A DNA stretch of 64,000 nt from assembly GCA_013215445.1 (NCBI GenBank), contig JABSRA010000007.1, positions 1 to 64,000 of the forward strand, written 5' to 3'. Origin of the DNA: Oceanospirillaceae bacterium (GTDB lineage: Bacteria; Pseudomonadota; Gammaproteobacteria; Pseudomonadales; Balneatricaceae). How positions within the stretch are numbered: position 1 is the first letter of the stretch; each line of letters opens with the position of its first letter. The notes beneath the pieces were generated by a model that was given only the letters and a program-made list of their open reading frames with translations, did no database searches and was not told where the DNA came from. The translations under genes were made by a program, and so were the position numbers. This document shows, piece by piece, positions 53,076 through 61,713 of the stretch.

Positions 53076-53741
53076 ATGGGAATATTTTCACGCTTTCAGG
53101 ACATAGTAAACGCGAACCTCACCTCTATTTTGGATCGTGCTGAAGATCCAAAAAAGATGATTCGCTTAATGATTCAAGAAATGGAAGACACCTTAGTCGA
53201 GGTGAGAACCAGCTCTGCAAAAATCATTGCCGACAAAAAAGAGTTACAGCGCAGAGTTAAAGCGCTGGAGTCAGAAGCGGCTAATTGGCTGCAAAAAACC
53301 GAGTTGGCGATCAGTAAGGGTAGAGAGGATTTAGCCAAAGGAGCGCTGATTGAAAAACGTCGTGCAGAGGAAGCTGTACAAGCGGGAAGCGCGGAGTTAA
53401 GTTTTATCGAGGAGCAGATTACCTTGCTCAGCGACGAAATAGGCCAGTTACAGTCTAAATTAGATGCGGCCCGTGCCAAGCAAAAAGAGTTGCTAGTACG
53501 CGAGCAAACTGGAAGGTCTCGTCTAGATGTACGCAAACGCACTAACAGAGAGACTTTAAATAGGGCGTTTGATAAGTTTGAACAATATGAAAAGCGTCTA
53601 GAGGAACTTGAAGCCGAAGTAGAGTCTTATGATATGGGCAAGGGAAATCATTCTCTCTCCGATGAAATTGCGGATTTGGCGATCAATGACGAGATAGAGC
53701 AAGAGTTGGCGGCGCTAAAGTCTAAAATGCAGAGTAAATAA
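53076..53741 (+). CDS. pspA: Phage shock protein A
   Basis: This 221-residue protein is a PspA/IM30 family member, mostly helical with heptad-like coiled coils. It opens with an amphipathic helix (MGIFSRFQDIVNANLTSILD) that contacts the membrane. Family phrases AEDPKKMIRLMIQEMEDTL and EQYEKRLEELEAEVESY are present. PspA inhibits PspF and, under stress, oligomerises on the inner membrane and stabilises it. It is the first gene of the sigma-54-driven pspABC operon, preceded by GGAAGGA. Confidence 0.94.
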   Translation: MGIFSRFQDIVNANLTSILDRAEDPKKMIRLMIQEMEDTLVEVRTSSAKIIADKKELQRRVKALESEAANWLQKTELAISKGREDLAKGALIEKRRAEEAVQAGSAELSFIEEQITLLSDEIGQLQSKLDAARAKQKELLVREQTGRSRLDVRKRTNRETLNRAFDKFEQYEKRLEELEAEVESYDMGKGNHSLSDEIADLAINDEIEQELAALKSKMQSK

Positions 53742-53753
53742 CAGGGCGGTTAT

Positions 53754-53990
53754 ATGTCGGGAATGATGATGATCTTTGTCCCGCTAGTGGTTTTTTTAGT
53801 CATAGTGGCACCACTGTGGCTAATTTTGCACTACTGGAGCAAAAGTAAGGAAAAAAAGGGTTTGTCAGAGCAAGATCAAGATGTAATTGAAGAAGTGTCT
53901 GTGACCCTTGAAAAACTCTCAGAGCGCATTGTCAATTTAGAGGCGATCCTAGATGACAAACATAGCGGTTGGCGCATTCACAGCCAATAG
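53754..53990 (+). CDS. pspB: Phage shock protein B
   Basis: This 78-residue inner-membrane protein has one N-terminal helix (MMMIFVPLVVFLVIVAPLWL region) and a charged coiled-coil tail with the family phrase ERIVNLEAILD, close to the E. coli PspB length of 74. PspB and PspC together sense membrane stress and release PspA from PspF. It follows pspA by 12 bases. Confidence 0.9.
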   Translation: MSGMMMIFVPLVVFLVIVAPLWLILHYWSKSKEKKGLSEQDQDVIEEVSVTLEKLSERIVNLEAILDDKHSGWRIHSQ

Positions 53991-54010
53991 ACGCAAGAAT
54001 AAGGAGATAG

Positions 54011-54439
54011 ATGATGGGATGTAGGAATAGAAATCGTGATCCAAATCGGCCCAATAAAAGTAATGGTTATCAGCGAAATTTATACCGCAATACTCGCGAC
54101 GGTAAAATTGCCGGAGTGTGCGCAGGTTTTGCCGATTATTTTGATGTACCCAATTGGCTAGCGAGATTGGTCTTTATCAGCTTGGTGATATTTACCTTCC
54201 AAATAGCCATTATAGGCTACATTGTGGCGATCTTTTTAATCGAAAAGCGTAGTGATCAGGACCACTTAGGGCGTTCCGAGAGACGTGATCACAAAGTATT
54301 TAACTACCACCAGCCAGCGAGTAGTCGGTTAAAAGATATACGGGATAGATTACAGCGCTTAAATGATAAAGTGGGATCGATGGAGGGGTATGTGACTTCT
54401 AAAAGATACCATACCACTAACGAAATAAATGATTTATAG
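54011..54439 (+). CDS. pspC: Phage shock protein C
   Basis: This 142-residue membrane protein has the PspC core RNTRDGKIAGVCAGFADYFD, then a hydrophobic helix (LVFISLVIFTFQIAIIGYIV). A soluble C-terminal tail (about 85-142) with a possible leucine-zipper heptad follows. The first 20 residues are basic and unlike E. coli PspC. Two start codons, 54011 and 54014, both follow AAGGAG. With PspB it senses envelope stress. Confidence 0.9.
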   Translation: MMGCRNRNRDPNRPNKSNGYQRNLYRNTRDGKIAGVCAGFADYFDVPNWLARLVFISLVIFTFQIAIIGYIVAIFLIEKRSDQDHLGRSERRDHKVFNYHQPASSRLKDIRDRLQRLNDKVGSMEGYVTSKRYHTTNEINDL

Positions 54440-54448
54440 AGTCGCAAC

Positions 54449-54934
54449 GTGAACAATCAAAATATTCAAAAACAGCAAGTTTACACATTATTAGTCAAGC
54501 AAGCTGAGGCATTATTATCCGGTGAGTCGGATCATATTGCCAACGCTGCCAATATAAGCGCTTTAATTTTCCATAATTGCCAGCAGCTAAACTGGGCTGG
54601 CTTCTATTTTTGTAAAGGTGAAGAGTTAGTATTGGGGCCATTTCAAGGACAAGTCGCCTGTGTGCGAATCCCCCTCGGTAAAGGTGTTTGTGGCACTGCA
54701 GCCGCCACTGGTGAGTTGCAGTGCATTGACGATGTGCATCAGTTTGACGGCCATATAGCCTGTGATGCAGCTTCAAACTCTGAAATTGTAATCCCTATCA
54801 TGCAGGGGGAAAAGGTTGTCGCTGTATTAGATGTTGATAGTCCAGAGCTGGCCAGGTTTGATCACATAGATGTACAGTATTTGACCGAAATCGCAGCGCT
54901 CTATCAGCGTTATTCTGATTTGAGTGGGCTGTAG
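54449..54934 (+). CDS. msrC: Free methionine-R-sulfoxide reductase (GAF-type, MsrC/YebR)
   Basis: This 161-residue cytoplasmic enzyme reduces free methionine-R-sulfoxide. It has a GAF fold with LNWAGFYF and WFRGV-like motifs replaced by VACVRIPLGKGVCGTAAATG. The three redox cysteines are C71, C81 and C105. Their spacings (10 and 24) match C84, C94 and C118 of the E. coli enzyme as I recall them. It starts with GTG nine bases after pspC and may be part of the same stress operon. Confidence 0.88.
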   Translation: MNNQNIQKQQVYTLLVKQAEALLSGESDHIANAANISALIFHNCQQLNWAGFYFCKGEELVLGPFQGQVACVRIPLGKGVCGTAAATGELQCIDDVHQFDGHIACDAASNSEIVIPIMQGEKVVAVLDVDSPELARFDHIDVQYLTEIAALYQRYSDLSGL

Positions 54935-54938
54935 GGCG

Positions 54939-55379
54939 ATGGAATATCGTTTTACTCGCAATGATTTAGACCAGCCAGTCGCCAGATTAAATATGGAAGC
55001 TGAAGCTTTTAGCCATTGGTTAAATATTGAAATGGGCAGTACCAATCTGGTTACACTGAAGAGGTTAGCCACCGCTGTCAGTGAGTTATTAGCAGGTAAA
55101 CGCTGGCAGTACGAATTAGAGGGGCGCGAGTTCTTCCTAGAGCTCAGTCGCGTGCAGGCAACTGTCAGTGCCAACAGCGTTCTGCAACAGCGTTCGCAGG
55201 CTGAAGGTGAGCCCACAGCAATAGATGAACTTGATGAATACGATGAGTATGAGGCAGATTTCAGCGATGAATTTGACGAGGGCGGTTATCAAGAGACAGA
55301 TTCAGGGTTAGTGGCTAGTTGTGGTCTGGATGATTTTCAAACACTGTTACGCGCTTGGGTTGCCTACTTAGAAGATTAA
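54939..55379 (+). CDS. yacL: UPF0231 family protein YacL
   Basis: This 146-residue cytoplasmic protein resembles E. coli YacL (UPF0231): MEYRFTRNDLDQ, then MEAEAFSHWLNIEM, then a very acidic stretch (DELDEYDEYEADFSDEFDE) and SLCGLDDF-like CGLDDFQTLLRAW. The frame begins at 54924, but the ATG at 54939 gives the family N-terminus. Function is unknown in the family. It overlaps no other gene and follows the methionine sulfoxide reductase by four bases. Confidence 0.82.
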   Translation: MEYRFTRNDLDQPVARLNMEAEAFSHWLNIEMGSTNLVTLKRLATAVSELLAGKRWQYELEGREFFLELSRVQATVSANSVLQQRSQAEGEPTAIDELDEYDEYEADFSDEFDEGGYQETDSGLVASCGLDDFQTLLRAWVAYLED

Positions 55380-55412
55380 AGGCTCTAGAGCTGTTGAAAT
55401 AAGGAGGATGGT

Positions 55413-55574
55413 ATGCAAAAAGTAATAATAGATCAGCACAACCCTAAATTTCTCTTTAGAGCTTGGCTGTGGTTGCGCCCAGTTACCCCTTATCTGTTAC
55501 TTGTTTTTTTCCTACTGGGCTCTTTTTTTGAACTCAGTTACTGGCAGCACTTTTTGTCAGTATTGGTGTATTGA
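55413..55574 (+). CDS. 53-residue single-pass membrane protein
   Basis: This short gene encodes MQKVIIDQHNPKFLFRAW, then a single strongly hydrophobic helix from about 26 to 44 (TPYLLLVFFLLGSFFEL) and ends at VLVY. A perfect AAGGAGG ribosome binding site lies seven bases upstream of the ATG, which is strong evidence of translation. It is downstream of yacL and the psp genes on the same strand, 33 bases after yacL. It is not PspD by sequence and is not recognised. A small membrane-stress partner is an inference. Confidence 0.68.
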   Translation: MQKVIIDQHNPKFLFRAWLWLRPVTPYLLLVFFLLGSFFELSYWQHFLSVLVY

Positions 55575-55828
55575 AGGTTGTTGTTAACGCAAAAAAACAG
55601 TGCTTCTGCTGTGCGAGATGAATGGTTTATTTGGTCGTTTTATAAGGGGAAAAGATTTTTACGAATTTTTGTTTTAATATTTAAAATCAAATGATTGTAG
55701 TGCAGTTTCGACTTCGTCGAGTTCATTTCTTTTGATGCCAAAAGTAACGGAACCAAAGAAAAGGCCCTATATTGCCGAAAGATCCCTACACAATTTCCAA
55801 AATTGACGGCCGCTCAGATTCGCCATAT
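55575..55828. repeat. Imperfect palindromic repeat interrupted by the IS110-type element (left arm)
   Basis: The segment from about 55735 to 55828 carries family-type intergenic repeat motifs (CCAAAAGTAACGGAACCAAAGAAAAGG, in two parts, and CAATTTCCAAAATTGACGGC). On the far side of the insertion, 57185-57290 carries a similar sequence in reverse orientation (GAGCGG with AATTTTCTAAATTGGCG). The two arms look like one imperfect long palindrome split by the insertion. Confidence 0.45.
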
Positions 55829-57184
55829 ATGGACCCACTCCGTTTGCAAGATATTTAATCAGTTATAAGAGTGTATCATTGCTCTCATATATCCGGCCTG
55901 TTGTGGCATCTATGTTGCCTGGCCCCGATGATTATTTGCGCTTACCCTCCTCATCATCCCTACGGCTTATTATAGCCAAGGCGAAATGGCAGGTTTTGGG
56001 TAAGCCAGTCTGACTTGTCTTATCATCCGATTAATTTATCTTTTGCAACTGAAGTAACAGGTCGTTTTAGTTATTCATCGATTATTTTATCAAAGATCAG
56101 GTTTATAGGTTTCTCCTTTTGCCATGATAACCCACGCCATTCGTGCCATTTTATTAGCTATCGCGACACACGCTTTATTATGCCCTCGGCGTAACATTAA
56201 CGCTTGTGCCCATAAACTAAATTTATCACTCTTCCCCGCACTGCTTTTTAAAACCGATCTGGCGCCATGAATAAATTGAGTTCTCAAATATGCATTACCA
56301 CGTTTCGTGATTCCTAATAATTTAGGTACACCTCCTGTTGAACATTGGCCTAGAACCAGGCCTAACCAAGCAGAAAAATGCCGGCCATTGACGAAGTCTT
56401 TACCATCACCTGCAGCGGCATATGTTGCACTCGCTATAATTGGGCCAATACCTAATATTTCATCCAAACGCTTACATACATCATTATCTTTGTTTAACCT
56501 GATAATGCGCTTCTCGCATTTTTTAAACCTCTGTTCAATAATTTGCAATGCTTCATATAATTCAGAAAATAGCTCACGACTAAGAAAGGAAAGTTCATTA
56601 TCTGCATTTTCTAATATACGAGGAAGCTCCATACGCAGGTTATAAGTGCCTTTTTTTATAACAATTCCGTATTCAGCTAAAAGCCCTCTGATTTGACTTG
56701 CCAGCGCTTTGCGCTCCTTTTTTATTAACTCTCTTTGGCGGTGGTAGTTTTGAATATCTTGCCGTTCAATTGACTTTATCGATACAAATCTCATTGAAGG
56801 ACGCTGAGCCGCTTCGGTAATTGCTTCAGCATCATTGAAATCGTTTTTATTACCTTTAACATAGGGCTTAACATATTGGGGGGCTATTAATTTTACCTCA
56901 TGCCCCATGGCTATAAATGTTCTCGCCCAGTAATTGGCACCACCACAAGCTTCCATAGCTATTAAGCAAGGTTCGAGCTTTGCTATAAACGGTAAGAGCT
57001 GTTTTCTGCTTAACTTCTTTTTTTAATAAACCGACCAGTTTTAGTAACTATATAAAGATGAAATACTGACTTGGCTATATCTAAACCTAATGTTGTGATA
57101 TTCATCGCGAAGCACCTCATGTTAAATGAATTTTCAATCCATTTTGGACCTTAAACGGCCAATTAGAAAGAGGAGTGGGTCCAT
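55829..57184 (-). mobile_element. IS110/IS1111-type insertion sequence
   Basis: The element is bounded by a perfect 13-bp inverted repeat, ATGGACCCACTCC at 55829-55841 and its complement at 57172-57184. It contains a single transposase reading frame on the minus strand, with IS110-family DEDD and C-terminal motifs. IS1111 members have short inverted repeats, whereas other IS110 elements do not, so IS1111 is likely. It is about 1.36 kb. The transposase is frameshifted, so the copy is probably inactive. Confidence 0.75.
56090..57105 (-). pseudogene. IS110-family transposase, frameshifted at a homopolymer
   Basis: The ATG at 57105 begins MNITTLGLDIAKSVFHLYIV, the IS1111-type DEDD N-terminus. 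This frame stops after KKRS at about 57010. The rest, from KLSRKQLLPF through MEACGGANYWARTF to the end, is in the -1 frame. The switch lies at a run of seven A on the coding strand (57018-57024). Adding one A would restore a single 338-residue frame. The C-terminal part has the family Ser-domain GITKRGNAYLRTQFIHGA. IS110 transposases do not normally use frameshifting, so it is called a pseudogene, though a sequence error at the homopolymer is possible. Confidence 0.75.
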
Positions 57185-57410
57185 ACCATTATCCATGGCT
57201 CAACTTCGCTTTTCGCGACGTCCTGCCGCTCCGCTCGCCAATTTAGAAAATTACTCCGGCGGTAATACCAAGGGACTTGGTGGCTCCGTATTGTAATTCT
57301 TTTGAAATCTGCTATCCCTCAAAAAAACAGTAAACCTGCCAAGCATAGTCGATTATTATTAACAGTTGATGTCAGTTTCCAGTTGTTATATTTAAGTAAA
57401 TGTCAGTTAA
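57185..57410. repeat. Right arm of the palindromic repeat, and spacer between insertions
   Basis: Positions 57185-57300 carry the right arm of the palindromic repeat described for 55575-55828. From 57300 to 57410 is AT-rich spacer up to the IS1182-type left end. No gene was seen. Confidence 0.4.
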
Positions 57411-59095
57411 CGGCCCAGACTGTGTGAAAACGTCTTATAAGATATACTCCAAATGATAGTTCTCTGGAGAGTTGATATGAAACGCTTTATTGAAAGTGCT
57501 AATCGATCACAATGCCTGTTATTACCTGAGATATTAGATGATTATATTGCCGAAGATAATCCCGTACGGGTAATTGAAGCTTATATAGAAGCGCTAGATC
57601 TAAGGGACCTTGGATTTAAAGGCATTGAACCTAAAAATACTGGCAGACCTGCCTACCATCCCTCAGTTTTATTAATGATCTACATATACGGATACCTAAA
57701 TCGTATTCATTCGAGTCGACGTCTTGAGCGAGAAACACAAGGTAATGTTGAACTCATGTGGCTTACTGGACGCCTAACTCCTGACTTTAAAACCATCGCT
57801 GACTTTCGTAAGGATAATGGTAAATCTATCCGAAAAGCCTGCCAGAAATTCATACTTATATGCCGCAATATGCAGCTTTTTAGTCAGTCAATTATCACTA
57901 TTGATGGCAGTAAATTTAAAGCAGTTAACCATCGCGATAAGAACTTTACCCGCGCAAAGATGAAACGCCGTTTAGAGCAAATAGATAAAAGCCTGGATAA
58001 ATATATGGCTAAGCTGGAAGAAACTGATCAGGTCGAATCAGTAGGAATCGAACCTCAAACTATCAAAATAAAAGACAAAATAATTGTATTAAATGAAGAG
58101 ATGAAGAGATGAAGCGACTGAAAGAGATAGAAGTCGAGATGCTAGCAGCACCAGATAAACAGGTTTCATTAACGGACCCCGACTCCAGATCAATGAAAAC
58201 ACGTGGCCAGGGTATTGTTGGCTACAATGTACAGACTGCGGTAGATGCAGAGCATCACTTGATTGTCGCACACGAAGTTACAAATGAAGGTACTGACCGT
58301 CGCCAGCTTACGAATATGTCTATCCATTCTAGAGAGGCACTCAATCAGGATAACCTAACGATTATCGCAGATCGTGGCTACTTCAGAAGTGAAGAAATAC
58401 TGGCCAGCTATCATGCAGGTTTTAGACCTTTAATCCCTAAAACCTATACTTCAAATAATGTTGCACAAGGGCGCTTTGCGAGAACAGACTTTATCTTTAT
58501 CGCATCCGGTAACAATATCTTTGCCCAGCTGGTGAACGTTTACGACAAACCGGATCCACTACTAAAGACAATAAAATTTACCAAAGCTATACCAGCCCTA
58601 AATGTAAGAACTGTCACATTAAAACACAGTGTACTACGGGAAAAGAGCGTCGAATAAGACGCTGGGAACATGAAGAAGTACTTGATGATATGCAGGCAAG
58701 GCTAGAACAAGCGCCTGAGTCTATGAAGATAAGACGTCAGACTGTGGAGCATCCCTTCGGAACCATTAAGGCATGGATGGGGGCAACTCACTTTTTAACC
58801 AGAACCTTAGGCCGAGTCAGTACCGAAATGAGTCTACATATACTGGCATATAATATGAAACGGGTAATAAATATTGTAGGAATCAACAGATTGCTGAACA
58901 CTATAGCGGCATAGCCGCAATTTTGTCTTATAGGCCGCAATAAAGAGCTTGTTGCTGTTCCTCATCAGCTCGTAGACTTATCTAACTGGATGTTGAAGTA
59001 TGGCAGCCTAAAGTGTAGGAAGGCCCTAGAAGTTGATATATCCGGGAAAATGACGCCAAAACACAGGATTTTGTGTTTTTACACAGTCTGGGCCG
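57411..59095 (+). mobile_element. IS1182-type insertion sequence
   Basis: The ends are 21-bp inverted repeats with one mismatch. The left begins CGGCCCAGACTGTGTG (57411) and the right ends with the complement ending CTGGGCCG (59075-59095). Length is about 1685 bp. It encodes an IS1182-family transposase broken by two frameshifts. No target duplication was evident in the flanking bases, which suggests an older insertion or a later rearrangement. It lies 226 bases from the IS110-type element. Confidence 0.75.
57477..58914 (+). pseudogene. IS1182-family transposase, two frameshifts
   Basis: The ATG at 57477 (MKRFIESANRSQC), preceded by GGAGAG, starts a transposase of about 478 residues in three frames. 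The N-terminal DUF772 region (YIAEDNPVRVIEAY) and the catalytic Asp motif TIDGSKFKAVN are readable. At 58095-58110 an exact 8-bp tandem duplication of GAAGAGAT shifts the frame. Deleting one copy would give NEEMKRLKEIE in frame. Near 58585-58590 one base appears to be missing before YTSPKCKNCHIKTQC, a Cys motif typical of the family. The final part, 58690-58914, has MKIRRQTVEHPFGTIKAWMG. Confidence 0.8.
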
Positions 59096-59308
59096 ACAGC
59101 TGCCTCATACTCAGCTTGCGCAAAATAGTCTGGAGCTGACACAAAGCGGCCGTTTCAAATGCTCTGGTGAAAGTTCATTTAGAGCCAAATAAACGTCTAG
59201 AGAGCTAAGATCTTAGCGCTGCTTATTGATCATAGAATTTTCTTCTGAAACTTAGGTTTACTTGATCGACAATTCTCATAAAGCTGCCATCACAACCTCA
59301 CCACAATC
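59096..59308. repeat. Spacer with a 33-base dispersed repeat
   Basis: The element starting AGTCTGGAGCTGACAC at 59127-59159 recurs at 60464-60496 with 28 of 33 identical bases. It contains AAGCGGCCGTTTC, similar to AAGCGGAC-type intergenic repeats common in marine gammaproteobacteria. No gene is seen here. Confidence 0.5.
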
Positions 59309-60181
59309 CTAATTCAATATTTTCCAGCCATAGGTTTTCTTATTATGTACCCCAACGTCTTCCATCAAGGATTGAATTTTATTTTCTTCTCTTAATATTA
59401 ATAAACCCTCCTCGAGTGCTTTAAAAACTTGGCTGCCTAGTGGGTGTGTTTTAGAAACCGCAAAGTGGCGAGAACCAGGCATTTGTAATTTAATACCAGG
59501 AACAATGGATAGAGAAACCCCCTTATAGGTCCAAGTATTTATAGGATTAGTTAAGCGTGGTATTTCTATTAGTCCGAAATCAACATTACGAAATGTAATC
59601 ACGTGTACCATGGCTCGGTATGTATTAACTGGAATTAAATCTTTTACCTGAAGTTTTGTAAGGGTAGACCAATCTGTTTTCCAGTTTGGCAGTGAAACGG
59701 CCGTTAGCTGCTGAAGGTCTTTGATTGATTTTGCCGACATGAGCGCTTTATTTGAAGATAAACCAAAAACACCTTTAAAAAGTTCACCTTCCTTGATAAT
59801 TGCTTCACTTATAAATATAGACTCTGGGTAATCGTTTAAAAAAAGATCTGAACCAACCATAGCAGCAACACCATCAACAAGCATTCTTACGGCTCTTCTC
59901 TCATTGGGTGCGATAACAAACTCTATTTCATAATCATAGCCTGCTTTTTCAAATGCTTGGGTAAGAATCACCATATCGGCAATAAAACGTACACTAGATT
60001 CTGCACCTAAAATATGTTGAATTTTTTCTGGGGATACTTTCGAATATGACTTAAATTCATTCCAACTGTTGATAGAGCCTTCAATCGCTGCAACTGTAAT
60101 AACGGTTTTACCTTGAACTGAATTTGTAATTGATATGAACAATAGCGAATAAATTACAGCGAGACGAAGTATTTTAAACAT
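59309..60181 (-). CDS. Solute-binding-domain periplasmic protein (orphan)
   Basis: This 290-residue exported protein starts with a signal peptide (MFKILRLAVIYSLLFISIT, cleaved near VQG-KT). The mature part resembles family-3 solute-binding proteins: AFEKAGYDYEIEFVIAPNERRAVRMLVDGVAAMVGSD, then GLIEIPRLTN. No permease or ATPase gene is next to it. Such orphan proteins can be sensors or scavengers. The gene ends just before the 33-base repeat copy at 59127. Confidence 0.75.
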   Translation of the reverse strand: MFKILRLAVIYSLLFISITNSVQGKTVITVAAIEGSINSWNEFKSYSKVSPEKIQHILGAESSVRFIADMVILTQAFEKAGYDYEIEFVIAPNERRAVRMLVDGVAAMVGSDLFLNDYPESIFISEAIIKEGELFKGVFGLSSNKALMSAKSIKDLQQLTAVSLPNWKTDWSTLTKLQVKDLIPVNTYRAMVHVITFRNVDFGLIEIPRLTNPINTWTYKGVSLSIVPGIKLQMPGSRHFAVSKTHPLGSQVFKALEEGLLILREENKIQSLMEDVGVHNKKTYGWKILN

Positions 60182-60553
60182 CTTAAATATTGCCTTTGAA
60201 GTAAAATTGAGTTTGTTAAGCTGCTGTTATAAATCTGTGTCTATACGTTGCTACATATTAAATTAGAACATAAACGTGGAATTGTGTCGCCATGTCATCA
60301 ACAAGCAAAGGATCGAGAATGGCCGCACAAATCATTGTGAGTTAGTCATTCATCTGTTAAGTGACAACTTCGCAAAAGCAAAATCCGATCACGAGCTTGA
60401 TCCAAGAATAGCAAAACGACTGCTTTTGGCAGATACCAGCCTCATGATTAATCAGAGCCCATAAGTCTGGAGTTGATACGAAGCGGACGCTTCAAAGAAT
60501 GCTTAAAAGTGAATAGCTCAGTCTTTAGTACGACGAATCCCCTTGGAATTACA
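60182..60553. other. Intergenic region with the second copy of the 33-base repeat
   Basis: This 372-base gap between two solute-binding-domain genes holds the second repeat copy (60464-60496). A 62-codon frame at 60276-60464 has no ribosome binding site and is not considered real. The promoter of the gene at 59309-60181 should lie near 60200. Confidence 0.4.
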
Positions 60554-61282
60554 CTACTCGAATTTAAAGGAGTTATTCACCACCGCAACGATCTTTGCGT
60601 AACTACCATCTCTTTTCATTTGCTCAATGGTATCGGCAATTTTTGTCGCTAACTGTTTATGTTTCTTATGTATATAGGAGTACATTCTGACTGGGGTTAT
60701 TTGCTTTATTTTGGTGATACCTGAAAACTGTGAATGGGTTTCTAACAAATAATCACCTAACTTACTTCCAGACACCACTATATCTACGATGCCATCAGAT
60801 AACATTTTGAAAGCATGGATATCATCGTTGGCGACTAATATCTGTTCTTTGGGTAAATACTGAAGAAGAAGTCTCTTCAGTATTTTTTTCCCCCGGGAGT
60901 AGCTAACCTTGTGGTTTTTGAGATCGTCCCATGTATTGAATATTATTTTTTTAGTGGAAAATACTGCGAACCAGATGGTCTGCATTTCAGTTTCTATCCT
61001 GATCAGATCAGGGTATTTACCGTCACTAACATTATAAAAATCATAAACCCGGTGCAGCTCACCGTCTAATCTTCCAGTACTTGAATATGCTAATGACCTG
61101 AGACTGGGATGATGCACCGCTTTAAAGTTGATGCCGTTACGCTTAAAAGCTTCGGTTAATATAGGTACGATAATACTGGGCGAATATTGATTGAGAGGCT
61201 GGCCGCCGGTAAACGTAATCTCTTTTGCAAATGATACCCTTGAAAAGAGTAGTATAACAATGATGCTAAAAACCCACTTCAT
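60554..61282 (-). CDS. Solute-binding-domain periplasmic protein (orphan)
   Basis: This 242-residue exported protein has a signal peptide (MKWVFSIIVILLFSRVSFAK) and a compact family-3 solute-binding-like mature domain with RNGINFKAVHHPSLRSLAYS and DGIVDIVVSGSKLGDYLL. It has a strong ribosome binding site (GAGGAGGAGGTAAGG). Its signal peptide, RBS and 5' flank are nearly the same as those of the gene at 61714-62508, but the mature protein is very different. No transporter partner is visible. Confidence 0.75.
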   Translation of the reverse strand: MKWVFSIIVILLFSRVSFAKEITFTGGQPLNQYSPSIIVPILTEAFKRNGINFKAVHHPSLRSLAYSSTGRLDGELHRVYDFYNVSDGKYPDLIRIETEMQTIWFAVFSTKKIIFNTWDDLKNHKVSYSRGKKILKRLLLQYLPKEQILVANDDIHAFKMLSDGIVDIVVSGSKLGDYLLETHSQFSGITKIKQITPVRMYSYIHKKHKQLATKIADTIEQMKRDGSYAKIVAVVNNSFKFE

Positions 61283-61713
61283 CCTTACCTCCTCCTCAGA
61301 ACAGTATAATTGTCAGCTAAAGAATCAATCTATGTGGTAGATTATACTCAAACAGCAAAGGGAAAAAATCCTAATCCTGTAAATGACTATAAATAGCCGT
61401 GAATTGCCTCATGCACTCCAATTAAAAACACCATTTCAGTGGTTTGAATGTCAGCACCAATTGGGGGTAACTAGCCTATCAGCCAGCTGATTGGCTATTG
61501 TTCTATTTGTTATAGCAAAATTCTGGCCGATCGAATGATGTTGCGACGGTTAGGTTTAGATTTTTCAGTTGAAAAATATTTCGGCCCCCACTAACCAGCA
61601 TGCTGTATATCTTCAGGGTGATAGTCCATAAAAAATTGTCAAAAGTGCCATCTTCAAAGATTGAAAGTAACCCAGTTGGATTTTTTTGAATGGGTATAAT
61701 AGAGTCAATCTTG
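61283..61713. other. Gap between the second and third solute-binding genes
   Basis: This 431-base gap carries the promoter and leader of the gene at 60554-61282 in 61283-61370. A reading frame at 61503-61751 overlaps the end of the next gene by 38 bases and is hydrophobic in part. It has no start signal and is not called. No other feature is evident. Confidence 0.35.

Noticed and set aside
60276-60464. 62-codon frame between two binding-protein genes
   Set aside because: No start signal and no family resemblance; likely a random frame.
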